From: Halomonas rhizosphaerae
GTDB taxonomy: Bacteria > Pseudomonadota > Gammaproteobacteria > Pseudomonadales > Halomonadaceae
Assembly: GCF_030010555.1 (NCBI RefSeq)
Contig: NZ_JASCQP010000009.1
Location: 1 to 62,625, forward strand
Reading direction: 5' to 3'
DNA: 62,625 nt
In this document: positions 28,785-36,461 of the stretch, piece by piece
Layout: each line of letters opens with the position of its first letter
Numbering within the stretch: position 1 is the stretch's first letter
The notes under the pieces: model-generated
The model's input: the letters and a program-made list of their open reading frames with translations, nothing else
What the model was told of the DNA's origin: nothing
Databases searched by the model: none
Translations under genes and position numbers: made by a program

Positions 28785-28790
28785 TACAAT
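28785..28790 (+). promoter_or_regulatory. Probable -10 box of trmB
   Basis: TACAAT is followed by ACGCGCCCCC, a GC-rich discriminator like those at hemE, engB and xseB in this window. No convincing -35 is seen. Confidence 0.4.
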
Positions 28791-28845
28791 ACGCGCCCCC
28801 AGTTGCTTCCAGGCAAGCGTTTCTCCCGACAAGAGCTCCCGCGCC

Positions 28846-29586
28846 ATGACCGACCCGCGACACGACGACAAGATGACCGGCCCCGAGAGGCCGGACGCCC
28901 CGCTGCACCGCCGCGGCATCAAGAGCTACGTGCTGCGCGCCGGCCGCATGACCCAGGCCCAGACCCGGGGGCTCGAGGAGGTCTGGCCGCGCCTGGGGCT
29001 CTCCCTCGCCGATGGCCGCCAGGACCTCGATGCCCTGTTCGGACGGCAGGCGCCCCGGGTGCTGGAGGTCGGCTTCGGCATGGGGGCCTCCCTGGTCGAG
29101 CAGGCCGAGCGCCACCCGGACACCGACTTCATCGGCATCGAGGTGCATGCGCCGGGGGTCGGCAAGCTGCTCGACGAGGCCGACAAGCGTGGCCTGACCA
29201 ACCTGCGCGTCTACCGCGAGGATGCCCTGGCGGTGCTCGAGCAGTGCCTGCCCGAGGCGAGCCTCGATACCCTGCAGCTGTTCTTCCCCGACCCCTGGCC
29301 GAAGAAGAAGCACCACAAGCGCCGCATCGTGCAGCCGGCCTTCGTCGAGCTGGTGCGCACCCGCCTCAAGCTCGGTGGCACCCTGCACATGGCCACCGAC
29401 TGGCAGGCCTATGCCGAGTGGATGGCCGAGGTGATGGACGCCGCCCCCGGCATTGCCAACACCGCCGGCACCGAGACGGCCCCCTATGTGCCACGCCCCG
29501 AGTTTCGCCCGCTGACCAAGTTCGAGGCGCGTGGCGAGAAGCTGGGCCACGGCGTCTGGGACCTGATCTTCAAGCGGGTCGACTGA
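28846..29586 (+). CDS. trmB: tRNA (guanine-46-N7)-methyltransferase
   Basis: TrmB methylates G46 in the variable loop of tRNAs with S-adenosylmethionine. The 246-residue protein has the SAM motif [20 protein letters not shown] (about residues 69-88), then [16 protein letters not shown], and the highly specific [16 protein letters not shown] (about 146-161). It agrees with E. coli TrmB (239 residues) throughout. The minus-strand small-RNA candidate ends about 70 bp beyond its stop codon. Confidence 0.95.
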   Translation: MTDPRHDDKMTGPERPDAPLHRRGIKSYVLRAGRMTQAQTRGLEEVWPRLGLSLADGRQDLDALFGRQAPRVLEVGFGMGASLVEQAERHPDTDFIGIEVHAPGVGKLLDEADKRGLTNLRVYREDALAVLEQCLPEASLDTLQLFFPDPWPKKKHHKRRIVQPAFVELVRTRLKLGGTLHMATDWQAYAEWMAEVMDAAPGIANTAGTETAPYVPRPEFRPLTKFEARGEKLGHGVWDLIFKRVD

Positions 29587-29655
29587 CCTCCGCCCTGCTG
29601 TTCTCGTTCGGCGCCCCCGGAATCCGTGTCAGGCGCCGGGCGCCGTCGTCCGGAC

Positions 29656-29683
29656 AAAAGAAAGCCGCCCCGGGAGGGGCGGC
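29656..29683 (-). terminator. Intrinsic terminator of the small-RNA candidate
   Basis: The 8-bp stem GCCGCCCC/GGGGCGGC with a 4-nt loop (29664-29683) is followed on the minus strand by TTTCTTTT. On the plus strand the stem is followed by AAAGGGACC, so it does not serve trmB. Confidence 0.82.
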
Positions 29684-29770
29684 AAAGGGACCGTGACTAG
29701 CAATGAGAGGGAGAAACCAGGGCAGGAAACTGGCGGGTTCCTGCCCGGTGTGGCGCCTCATCAACGCCAC
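29656..29770 (-). ncRNA. Candidate Hfq-type small RNA, possibly iron-regulated
   Basis: A predicted 115-nt transcript runs from 29770 down to 29656. From its 5' end it would fold as a 6-bp hairpin (GUGGCG/CGCCAC, loop of 9) and then a 9-bp hairpin (GGGCAGGAA/UUCCUGCCC). About 36 unpaired pyrimidine-rich nucleotides follow, containing CUCUCAUUGCUAGUC, then an intrinsic terminator (GCCGCCCC/GGGGCGGC) with UUUCUUUU. A TTGACA/TACGCT promoter lies at the right distance and a Fur-like box overlaps it. CAUUGCU is shared with the seed region of E. coli RyhB. It lies between trmB and the AEC transporter gene. No database comparison was possible; the call rests on promoter, structure and terminator lining up. 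Confidence 0.65.
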
Positions 29771-29776
29771 GATTTA

Positions 29777-29805
29777 AGCGTAACCATTCTCGTTTGCGCT
29801 GTCAA
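29777..29805 (-). promoter_or_regulatory. Sigma-70 promoter of the small-RNA candidate
   Basis: On the minus strand a perfect -35 TTGACA (29805-29800) is followed by a 17-nt spacer and TACGCT (29782-29777) as the -10. The start would be at about 29770, where the first hairpin of the RNA begins. Confidence 0.65.
29778..29797. promoter_or_regulatory. Fur-box-like sequence overlapping the small-RNA promoter
   Basis: On the minus strand the sequence is GCAAACGAGAATGGTTACGC. By hand alignment 11 of its first 19 bases match the classical Fur box GATAATGATAATCATTATC. It covers the spacer and -10, where Fur binding would block polymerase. Confidence 0.45.
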
Positions 29806-29840
29806 TACAAATGCGAACGCTTTTCGTTAGCAGCGTTTCT

Positions 29841-30755
29841 TCAGCCGGCAAAGCGCAGCCAGAGCGGCAGGGTCACCATGGCCAGCAGCGTCTGGCCGGT
29901 GATCAGGGCCGCCATCAGCTCGGCGTCCCCGCCCAGCTGGCGGGCCAGGATATAGGCCGAGGTGGCGGTGGGCAGGGCGGCGAAGAGCAGGGCAATGTCG
30001 CGGGTCACCGGATCGAGGCCCAGCAGCAGGACCAGGGCGAGCACCAGGGCCGGCATCAGTCCCAGCTTGACCAGGTTGGCGGCCCAGACCCCGCGGTCGA
30101 GTCTCAGCAGGGCGGCGGGGCGCAGCGCCACGCCCACCGCCACCAGGCCCAGCGGCAGGGCGGCACGACCCAGCAGCTCCATGCCGGGCTGGCTCCAGCC
30201 GGGCAGGCCGATCCCGCTCAGGTTGAGGGCGATGCCGGTCAGGCAGGCCAGGATCAGCGGGTTGCGGGTCAGGGCGGCGAGGCTCCTGCCCAGGCTCGCC
30301 GAGCCCAGGGTGCCGGCAGCGATGAAGCTGGCCACGCAGAGCACGTTGACCACCGGCACCATCAGCGCCACCGCGACCGCCGCCACCGTGGCCCCGGCAC
30401 TGCCGTGCAGGGCGGCGGCCCCGGCCACGCCGACATAGGTGTTGAAGCGCAGCGCGCCCTGGAAGGCCGAGGTGAAGGCGGGGGCATCGAGTCGCAGCCG
30501 GTCTCGCAGCCCCCACAGCAGCAGGCCGAACAGGCCCATGGCGCCGAGCAGGGCCACGGCCAGCCGGGCGACCGGCACCTGGCCGACGTCCGCGGTGGCC
30601 AGGGTCGAGACCAGCATGGCGGGGAACAGCAGGAAGTAGATCAGCCGTTCCATGCGCGGCCAGAAGTCGCCGCCCGGCTGGCGCCACCAGCCGAGCCCGG
30701 CGCCCAGCAGGATCAGCAGGAACAGCGGCCCCAGTGCATTGCCCACGCCTTCCAT
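29841..30755 (-). CDS. AEC-family (auxin efflux carrier-like) transporter
   Basis: The 304-residue integral membrane protein has about ten helices in two five-helix halves. Family features include the early GPLFLLILLGAGLGW and RFNTYVG near residue 95, plus AALPTATSAYILARQLGGD near the C-terminus. Bacterial AEC members export or import organic acids such as malate or malonate; the substrate is unknown here. The ATG at 30755 follows GGAGG, and the longer open frame upstream overlaps the opposite-strand FixH-like gene and is rejected. The small-RNA promoter begins only about 35 bp after its stop. Confidence 0.85.
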   Translation of the reverse strand: MEGVGNALGPLFLLILLGAGLGWWRQPGGDFWPRMERLIYFLLFPAMLVSTLATADVGQVPVARLAVALLGAMGLFGLLLWGLRDRLRLDAPAFTSAFQGALRFNTYVGVAGAAALHGSAGATVAAVAVALMVPVVNVLCVASFIAAGTLGSASLGRSLAALTRNPLILACLTGIALNLSGIGLPGWSQPGMELLGRAALPLGLVAVGVALRPAALLRLDRGVWAANLVKLGLMPALVLALVLLLGLDPVTRDIALLFAALPTATSAYILARQLGGDAELMAALITGQTLLAMVTLPLWLRFAG

Positions 30756-30866
30756 GACACCTCCCTCCCGATGGTCTCCCCTGCGACATCCTTGCGCACT
30801 TCGCCGCAGGCAAATGCTGATAAGCTTACCGTCATCCTGCCACCGATGGAGGCCCTGTTCTCCGCC

Positions 30867-31376
30867 ATGCCACAGCGCATCCTGTCGTCGACCGGCGCGG
30901 CTCGGCCCCCGCTGCTGCGCCTGCTGATCATTCTCACCCTGCTGACCCTCGCCGTGGCGCTCTGGTACCTGACCCGCTACAGCCTGCGCGACGAGGCCGG
31001 CGTGCACTGGTCTCCGCCGGCGGCGGACCGCTGCAATCTCCATGCGGCCCCCTGCACGGTGAACCTGGGGCAGGGCATCGCACTGCGCCTGGCGGTCGAG
31101 TCGGACGGTCCCATCCGGGCCCTGGAGCGCCTGCCGCTGGAGGTGCGACTGACCGGCATGCCGGCCGAGTCCGCCCGCGTCGACTTCGTCGGCCGCGACA
31201 TGGACATGGGGCTGCACCGCTTCCCCCTCGAGGCCATGGGGGGCGGCGTCTTCCGCGGGGAGGGGCAGGTGGCGATCTGTACCGAGGCGGTCATGCCCTG
31301 GCGCGCGAAGGTGGTAGTGGACACGCCGCAGGGGCGTCTGGGAAGCTGGTTCGACTTCGAAGTGACGAGGCGGTGA
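30867..31376 (+). CDS. FixH-like single-span membrane protein upstream of the SCO gene
   Basis: The 169-residue protein has one N-terminal transmembrane helix (about residues 18-40, LRLLIILTLLTLAVALWYL) and a periplasmic beta-rich domain with DMDMGLHRFPLE and a final WFDFEVTRR. The layout resembles FixH/CcoH or other small accessory proteins of copper-oxidase assembly, and the next gene encodes a SCO protein overlapping by 4 nt. Cysteines at CNLHAAPC (about 62-69) could form a disulphide. An upstream in-frame ATG at 30846 is possible; neither start has a well-spaced ribosome site. The FixH link is an inference from architecture and context. Confidence 0.65.
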   Translation: MPQRILSSTGAARPPLLRLLIILTLLTLAVALWYLTRYSLRDEAGVHWSPPAADRCNLHAAPCTVNLGQGIALRLAVESDGPIRALERLPLEVRLTGMPAESARVDFVGRDMDMGLHRFPLEAMGGGVFRGEGQVAICTEAVMPWRAKVVVDTPQGRLGSWFDFEVTRR

Positions 31377-31975
31377 TCATGAAGCGGCGAGGCATCTGGC
31401 TGGGGCTGGGCGCGATACTGGTGGTGGTCGCGGTTGGCCTCGTTCTCTACCAGCAGCAGCTGAGGGGCCCGGCGAACGGCGAACCCCAGGGGGGGCCGAT
31501 CGAGCTGCCGTCGACCGAGGGCGAGTTCTCGCTCAGCCAGCTCGATGATGACCAGCTGGCGGTGGTCTTCTTCGGCTACACCTGGTGCCCGGATGTCTGC
31601 CCGATGAGCCTCGCCGTGGTGCGTCAGGTGATGGGGCGTCTCGACCCCGAACAGCGGCGCCGGGTGGTCCCGCTGATGGTCTCGGTGGACCCCGAGCGGG
31701 ACACCCTGGCTCGGCTCGAGGAGTACCTGGCCTTCTTCGGGGAGGAGTTCATCGGCGCCACCGGCAGCCAGGAAGCGCTCGAGGAACTGGCCGAGCGCTA
31801 CGGCGTGATCTGGCGCAAGGTGGAGACTCCGGACTCGGCCATGGACTACACCATCGACCACAGCGCCTCGCTGTTCCTGGTGGACCGCGACGGCGAGATT
31901 CACCGCCGGGTGCTGCACTCCCCCACCTCCGGCCCGCTGCAGGCCGCCCTGGAGAAGGCGCTGGCCGAGGGCTGA
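31373..31975 (+). CDS. SCO1/SenC-family copper chaperone
   Basis: The 200-residue protein is anchored by an N-terminal helix (about residues 7-27) and has a thioredoxin-like periplasmic domain. The copper ligands are the CxxxC in GYTWCPDVCPMSL (about 72-76) and the distal His in YTIDHSASLFLVD (about 162). SCO proteins deliver copper to the CuA site of cytochrome c oxidase or act as thiol reductases. The ATG overlaps the end of the FixH-like gene; a second ATG at 31379 would serve equally well. No oxidase genes are in the window, so the partner oxidase lies elsewhere. Confidence 0.9.
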   Translation: MIMKRRGIWLGLGAILVVVAVGLVLYQQQLRGPANGEPQGGPIELPSTEGEFSLSQLDDDQLAVVFFGYTWCPDVCPMSLAVVRQVMGRLDPEQRRRVVPLMVSVDPERDTLARLEEYLAFFGEEFIGATGSQEALEELAERYGVIWRKVETPDSAMDYTIDHSASLFLVDRDGEIHRRVLHSPTSGPLQAALEKALAEG

Positions 31976-31999
31976 CGTGCCGCCACGGGAATGGCCGTC

Positions 32000-33049
32000 T
32001 CACTTCTCGTCGGGTGACTGCTGCAGTCGCTCGACCATGGCCATCAGCGCGCCCGTCTGGGAACCCTGACGGCTGTCATGCAGGGGGTCGAGCTGCCAGG
32101 TGCTCTCGGCAAAGCCCCACCAGTCCCAGCACCCCTGGGGATTGGGCAGGCTGGTTTCCGCCTGGGGGTAGAGCACCACCCGTCGATTGGTGGCGGCCCA
32201 CTCGTTGAGGCCACTGTAGCGAACGAAGGCCTGGTCGATCTGCTCGACATCCATGGCACAGCCATGCAGCGCCATGGTCAGCTCACAGCCGCCGTCCTCG
32301 CAGCCCGCCGGCACGAACAGGTAGCCGGTGTCACCCAGCCCTCGAGCGTCGAAATCCGACTGGTCGAAGCGCACGAGCTCGCCCTTGGGCTTGCCTGGCT
32401 CGGGGGGCACCTGGTCGCCGTGCAGCCAGTCCAGCATCTCACCGGCGATGTCCAGGTCGCAGGCCAGCAGGTGGGTTCCGCCCCCGCTTCGGCAGTCCGC
32501 CAGCGCGTCCACGGGCGTGCCCGGGCGCGCTGCCAGCGGCCAGCCGTGGCCGGCTTCCTCGCTCTCCATGAACACCAGCTGGTCATCGGGGGAGGCCAGC
32601 CAGTCGCGGAACTGCTCGGCCAGGGCGCGACCCAGTGACGGGACCACGGTCTCGTCCTCCGCGCCATGCCAGATGAAGACCCGCAGCTCGGACAGGGCCT
32701 CGGGGTCGCCGACCAGCTCGCGCTGGCGGTACTCCCGGTAGCGGGTCTGCAGCTCCGCCGGGTCCGGCATGCCTCGCCGGGTCGTCATGCACTGGCCCAG
32801 GGCCAGACCCAGGGAGCCGCGGGCACAGGCCCAGGGGCCGGCGGCGGCGACGCCCAGCCCGGCGAAACGCTCGGGCCACGCCACCGCCAACTGGGTGGCC
32901 ATATACCCCCCCGAAGAGACACCGAGCACGCTGGCCCCGTCCTGGTCGACGCCGAAGCGCGGCAGCTGTGCCGGCGGTTCCTGGGCGAGCAGCGGGGTGA
33001 CCAGCCCCAGGCAGAGGCCGGCGGCGGCCAGGCAACGGAGGGCGTTCAT
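32000..33049 (-). CDS. Secreted PHB-depolymerase-type esterase
   Basis: The 349-residue protein has a signal peptide (MNALRCLAAAGLCLGLVTPLLAQ) and an alpha/beta-hydrolase fold. The serine lies in GVSSGGYMA (about residues 44-52), Asp is in GAEDETVVP (about 132) and His is possibly in GHGWPL. The C-terminal segment NPQGCWDWWGF is typical of extracellular poly(3-hydroxybutyrate) depolymerase families. Eight cysteines suggest disulphides, consistent with export. The frame could start at a GTG (33067) inside the FKBP gene, but the ATG at 33049 begins a good signal peptide. Halomonads commonly store PHB; the true polymer substrate is unproven. Confidence 0.78.
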   Translation of the reverse strand: MNALRCLAAAGLCLGLVTPLLAQEPPAQLPRFGVDQDGASVLGVSSGGYMATQLAVAWPERFAGLGVAAAGPWACARGSLGLALGQCMTTRRGMPDPAELQTRYREYRQRELVGDPEALSELRVFIWHGAEDETVVPSLGRALAEQFRDWLASPDDQLVFMESEEAGHGWPLAARPGTPVDALADCRSGGGTHLLACDLDIAGEMLDWLHGDQVPPEPGKPKGELVRFDQSDFDARGLGDTGYLFVPAGCEDGGCELTMALHGCAMDVEQIDQAFVRYSGLNEWAATNRRVVLYPQAETSLPNPQGCWDWWGFAESTWQLDPLHDSRQGSQTGALMAMVERLQQSPDEK

Positions 33050-33059
33050 CGCGACCGGA

Positions 33060-33749
33060 TCATTCACCGGCCACGTCGAGCAGCTCGACCTTGAAGATCA
33101 GCGTCTCGTGGGGGCCGATGGGACCCTGTCCCTGGTCGCCGTAGGCGAGGTCGGAGGGAATCACCACCTCCCAGGTGTCGCCCACGCTCATCAGCTGGAG
33201 GGCTTCCTGCCAGCCCTCGATGACCTGGCCGACCTGGAAGCTCACCGGCTCGCCGCGCTCATAGGAGCTGTCGAAGACGGTGCCGTCGATCAGGGTGCCC
33301 TCGTAGTGGACCTCGACGGTGTCGTCGGCGGCGGGGGTCGCACCCTCACCGGACTCCAGCTCGCGATACTGCAGGCCAGAGTCGGTGACCGTCACCCCGT
33401 CCTGTTCGGCGTTCTCGGCCAGGTAGGCCTCGCCCTCGGCGCGGTTGGCCGCGGACTGCTGTTCGGCCTCGGCCTCGCGGGCGGCCATGGCCTCCTGCTG
33501 GAACGTCGTCAGGGCCTCGGCCATCTCCTCGTCGCTCATTTCCAGTTCGCCGCCGTCGAAGACGTCACGGATGGCCTGGGTGAAGGCGTCGATGTCCAGG
33601 TCCTCGACGTCCTGCTGGATGCTCTGGCCCAGGGTCACGCCGAGGCTGTAGCCCAGCTTCTCGTCGTCGGTCTCCGGGGTGGCGGCCAGTGCCAGGGGAG
33701 TGGCGGCCAGCAGGGCCGCCAGGGAAGCGGAGGTCAGCAGTGTCTTCAT
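33060..33749 (-). CDS. FKBP-type peptidyl-prolyl cis-trans isomerase, exported
   Basis: The 229-residue protein has a signal peptide (MKTLLTSASLAALLAATPLALA), an FKBP_N helical dimerisation domain (about 28-110) and a C-terminal FKBP domain (about 130-226) with DTVEVHYEGTLIDGTVFDSSYERGEP, VIEGWQEALQLMSVGD and IPSDLAYGDQG. It resembles periplasmic FkpA/Mip-like foldases but is highly acidic, as expected for a halophile's exported protein. The esterase gene follows, starting 11 bp beyond its stop on the ATG reading, so the two may be coexpressed. Confidence 0.93.
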   Translation of the reverse strand: MKTLLTSASLAALLAATPLALAATPETDDEKLGYSLGVTLGQSIQQDVEDLDIDAFTQAIRDVFDGGELEMSDEEMAEALTTFQQEAMAAREAEAEQQSAANRAEGEAYLAENAEQDGVTVTDSGLQYRELESGEGATPAADDTVEVHYEGTLIDGTVFDSSYERGEPVSFQVGQVIEGWQEALQLMSVGDTWEVVIPSDLAYGDQGQGPIGPHETLIFKVELLDVAGE

Positions 33750-33895
33750 GAAGGAACCTTGTACGTTGGCGCGCACGCGCCTCGGGTGGATGTAAGGGAA
33801 TGCATGGAATGCATGGGACTCTAACAGTGCCGGACCGGTTCCGCACCCGCATGGCATGCGGGGGAAACCGGCCCGGCGAGAGACGTGCGTGAGGG

Positions 33896-34339
33896 TCAGA
33901 CGATCAGGGTCGGGCAGTGGGCGGAGCCGGCCACCCGCTGGGCGACGCTGCCCAGCAGCAGGCTCTTGTCGCCGTTGGTGCCCTGGGAGCCGATCACGAT
34001 CAGGTCGCACTCGCGCTTGCGGGCGAAGCGCACGATGGTGCGCGATGGCCGGCCCCCCTTGACGAAGGCGCGTACCCTCTCGGCCGGCACCCCGAGTTCC
34101 ACGGCATGGGACTTGGCGTGGACCGCGATCTCGGTGGCGTACTCCTTGAGGGCATCATCCGGGATCTCCAGCTTGTCGGGGCGTACCATGGAGAGCGAGG
34201 CCTCGAGCAGGCTGTGGTGCTTGAAGACGCACAGGATGTAGAGCTCCGCCCCGGTCAGCAACTGCAGGCCGGCGCCTTTCTCCAGCGCCTTTAGGGCGCC
34301 CTTGGAGCCATCCACCGGGACCAGTATCCGATTGAACAT
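33896..34339 (-). CDS. teaD: Universal stress protein TeaD, regulator of ectoine TRAP transport
   Basis: The 147-residue UspA-fold protein carries the ATP-binding signature G-x2-G-x9-GS in [15 protein letters not shown] (about residues 119-133). In Halomonas elongata, TeaD is encoded next to teaC, binds ATP and lowers uptake by TeaABC. Here it follows teaC by 18 bp in the same direction, reproducing that arrangement. [16 protein letters not shown] is the standard Usp opening. The name relies on the locus as well as the family. Confidence 0.93.
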   Translation of the reverse strand: MFNRILVPVDGSKGALKALEKGAGLQLLTGAELYILCVFKHHSLLEASLSMVRPDKLEIPDDALKEYATEIAVHAKSHAVELGVPAERVRAFVKGGRPSRTIVRFARKRECDLIVIGSQGTNGDKSLLLGSVAQRVAGSAHCPTLIV

Positions 34340-34357
34340 GGTCGTTACTCCTTGGGG

Positions 34358-35641
34358 TCAGGCGAACGCCAGGTCACGCAGGAACAGGGCGATCTGCGGG
34401 AACATGATCAGCAGGGCCGCGGCCAGGATCAGGATGAACACGAAGGGCGGGGTGCCCTTGATCACGTCCAGGTAGGGGCGCTTGAAGATGGCGATGGCGG
34501 TGAAGATGTCGCACCCGAAGGGCGGCGTCGCCGAGCCGATGGCCACCTGCAGGGTGATCAGGATGCCCACCAGCACCGGGTCGAGCCCGGTGGCCGCCAC
34601 GGCCGGGGCGAAGATCGGCGTCAGCACCAGGATCACCACGATGGGGTCGACGAACATGCAGGCCACGAAGAAGGCGACGCAGATGGCGATCAGCACGCCC
34701 GTGGGGCCGGCCTCGTTGATGCCCGCTGCCGCCAGGATCTCCTGGGGGATCTGGGCGAAGGAGATGATCCAGGAGAAGCCATTGCCCACCGCTACCAGGA
34801 TGAACACCACGGCGGTGATCAGGCCGGTGGACTTGGCGATGGCATAGATGTCATTGACCTTCAGCGACCGGAAGATCAGGAACTCCAGGAAGATGGCGTA
34901 GAGCACACAGGCCGCGGCCGCCTCGGTGGGGCTGAAGATGCCGCCGTAGATGCCGCCGACGATGATCACCGGGAAGCCCAGCGGCCACAGGGCCAGGCGA
35001 ACCGCGGTGAAACGCTCTCCCCAGTTCGACTTGGGCTCGGTGGGCACCTTGCGCACGATGGCGTAGATCACGCAGTAGATCGAGAACATCAGCAGGATCA
35101 TCAGCCCGGGCCCGATGCCGGCGATGAACAGTTCGGCGATGGAGGTCCCCGAGATGACCCCGTAGATGATCATGCCGATGCTGGGCGGGATCAGGAAGGC
35201 GATATCGCTGGCGTTGATGATCAGCGCCAGCGTGAAGGAGTCCGAGTAGCCGGCCTTGAGCAGCTTGGGTCGCAGCGGTGAACCCACGGCTACTACCGTG
35301 GCCTGGGTGGAGCCCGACACCGCGCCGAACAGGGTGCAGGAGGCCGCCGTGGAGACCGCCAGGCCGCCCTTCACGTGGCCGATGAAGGACATCACCATGT
35401 TGATCAGCCGCTCGGCCGACTGGCCTCGCGTCATGATGTCCGCGGCGAGGATGAACATCGGTACCGCGATCAACGAGGCGGGGCGGATGCCGGCCATCAT
35501 CTGCTGGATGAGCGTGTCCATCTGGCCCAGGCCGTTGAACATCATGTAGAAACCGATGACCGCCGCGGTGATCAGCGGGATCATCATGGGAAAGCCCAGC
35601 AGCAGCAGGGCGATCATGGTGGTAACCATTATTGTCGTCAT
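34358..35641 (-). CDS. teaC: Ectoine/hydroxyectoine TRAP transporter, large permease subunit
   Basis: The 427-residue DctM-type membrane protein has about 12 helices and forms the transport pathway with TeaB. Family segments such as VPMFILAADIMTRG (about residues 60-73), AVSGSTQATVVAVGSPLRPKL and GSATPPFGCDIF are clear. It is preceded by teaB (30 bp) and followed by teaD. Sodium-coupled uptake of ectoines scavenges solute lost from the cell and supports osmoadaptation. Confidence 0.95.
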   Translation of the reverse strand: MTTIMVTTMIALLLLGFPMMIPLITAAVIGFYMMFNGLGQMDTLIQQMMAGIRPASLIAVPMFILAADIMTRGQSAERLINMVMSFIGHVKGGLAVSTAASCTLFGAVSGSTQATVVAVGSPLRPKLLKAGYSDSFTLALIINASDIAFLIPPSIGMIIYGVISGTSIAELFIAGIGPGLMILLMFSIYCVIYAIVRKVPTEPKSNWGERFTAVRLALWPLGFPVIIVGGIYGGIFSPTEAAAACVLYAIFLEFLIFRSLKVNDIYAIAKSTGLITAVVFILVAVGNGFSWIISFAQIPQEILAAAGINEAGPTGVLIAICVAFFVACMFVDPIVVILVLTPIFAPAVAATGLDPVLVGILITLQVAIGSATPPFGCDIFTAIAIFKRPYLDVIKGTPPFVFILILAAALLIMFPQIALFLRDLAFA

Positions 35642-35671
35642 CGTGCGTTCCCCCGGGCGTTCTGCCCTGCG

Positions 35672-36250
35672 TCAGACTTCCGTTTCCGTGTCCTTGTAGC
35701 CGTCGAGCACGCCGGTCGACAGGTAGACGTCCCGTGACGTCAGGTTCTTGATCGCGGTGAGCAGGTACTGGATCCCGGTGATCAGGAAGCCCAGGGGTAC
35801 CCAGACGTAGATGATCCAGATCGGGAAGCCCAGCGCCGGCAGGATCCTGCCCTTGGAGTGCAGGTCCAGAACATAGACGATCGAGTAGTAGAGCAGGAAG
35901 AACATCACCAGCGAGGTGACCAGAGAGATGAAGATCATCAACGCCCGGCGGCCACCCACCGGCAGGGCGTCATAGATCGCCGACATGCGAATATGGCGGC
36001 CGTGACGGGCCGCGTAGCCGACCCCGGCGAAGGTGATCATGATGATCAGGATGCGGTTGATCTCGCCGGAAAAGAAGATGCTGTTGCCGAACACGAAGCG
36101 GGCGATGACGTTGGCGATGGTGTTGAAGGCCATCAGCAGCACGCCGAGCGCCAGGATCACCGCCTCGAGCTTGCTGATGAAGGTATCGATGGTACCCAGA
36201 ATGCCCGGTAGACCCGAGCGATAGTGCTTTTCGGACTCTTCGTCGGTCAT
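35672..36250 (-). CDS. teaB: Ectoine/hydroxyectoine TRAP transporter, small permease subunit
   Basis: The 192-residue DctQ-type protein has four transmembrane helices, the first at about residues 28-50, with GVGYAARHGRHIRMSAIYDALP as the DctQ-like central loop. It starts 211 bp after teaA, a gap that holds a hairpin at 36411-36438 and probably lowers expression of teaBC relative to the binding protein. Confidence 0.94.
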   Translation of the reverse strand: MTDEESEKHYRSGLPGILGTIDTFISKLEAVILALGVLLMAFNTIANVIARFVFGNSIFFSGEINRILIIMITFAGVGYAARHGRHIRMSAIYDALPVGGRRALMIFISLVTSLVMFFLLYYSIVYVLDLHSKGRILPALGFPIWIIYVWVPLGFLITGIQYLLTAIKNLTSRDVYLSTGVLDGYKDTETEV

Positions 36251-36410
36251 GTCCGTACTCCCCTATCGGCTGCGATGCGGGAAAATCAGGATTCCCTTAT
36301 GGCCAGCATACGCGTGGCGACGGGGACCGGTGGCCGCCGACATCAACGCTGGGTGCACGCTGCCATGTATGGAAACCTGATGCCCGGAAACCTCATGCCC
36401 AGAAACAACA

Positions 36411-36438
36411 GGGGGGTGGCCCGGGCAGGCCACCCCCC
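36411..36438 (-). terminator. Hairpin between teaA and teaB, likely attenuating terminator
   Basis: An 11-bp perfect stem (GGGGGGTGGCC/GGCCACCCCCC, 6-nt loop) lies 23 bp past the teaA stop and is followed on the minus strand by TGTTGTTTCT. The U tract is interrupted, so partial read-through is likely and would set a higher ratio of binding protein to permease. Confidence 0.75.
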
Positions 36439-36461
36439 TTCAAGGTCGAAGCCGGCGGGGA

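Noticed and set aside
29664..29683. Hairpin considered as the terminator of trmB
   Set aside because: On the plus strand it is followed by AAAGGGACC with no T tract; the T tract is on the minus strand.
29570..29770. A 66-codon minus-strand frame beginning with GTG exactly at the predicted 5' end of the small-RNA candidate
   Set aside because: It has no ribosome-binding site, would start inside a hairpin, runs through the terminator into trmB, and its product resembles nothing. A leaderless or dual-function RNA remains only a remote possibility.
29811..30845. Long plus-strand frame reaching upstream of the FixH-like gene
   Set aside because: It is antisense to the AEC transporter and consists of repetitive Gln/His/Gly-rich sequence typical of a shadow; the real gene begins at 30867 or 30846.
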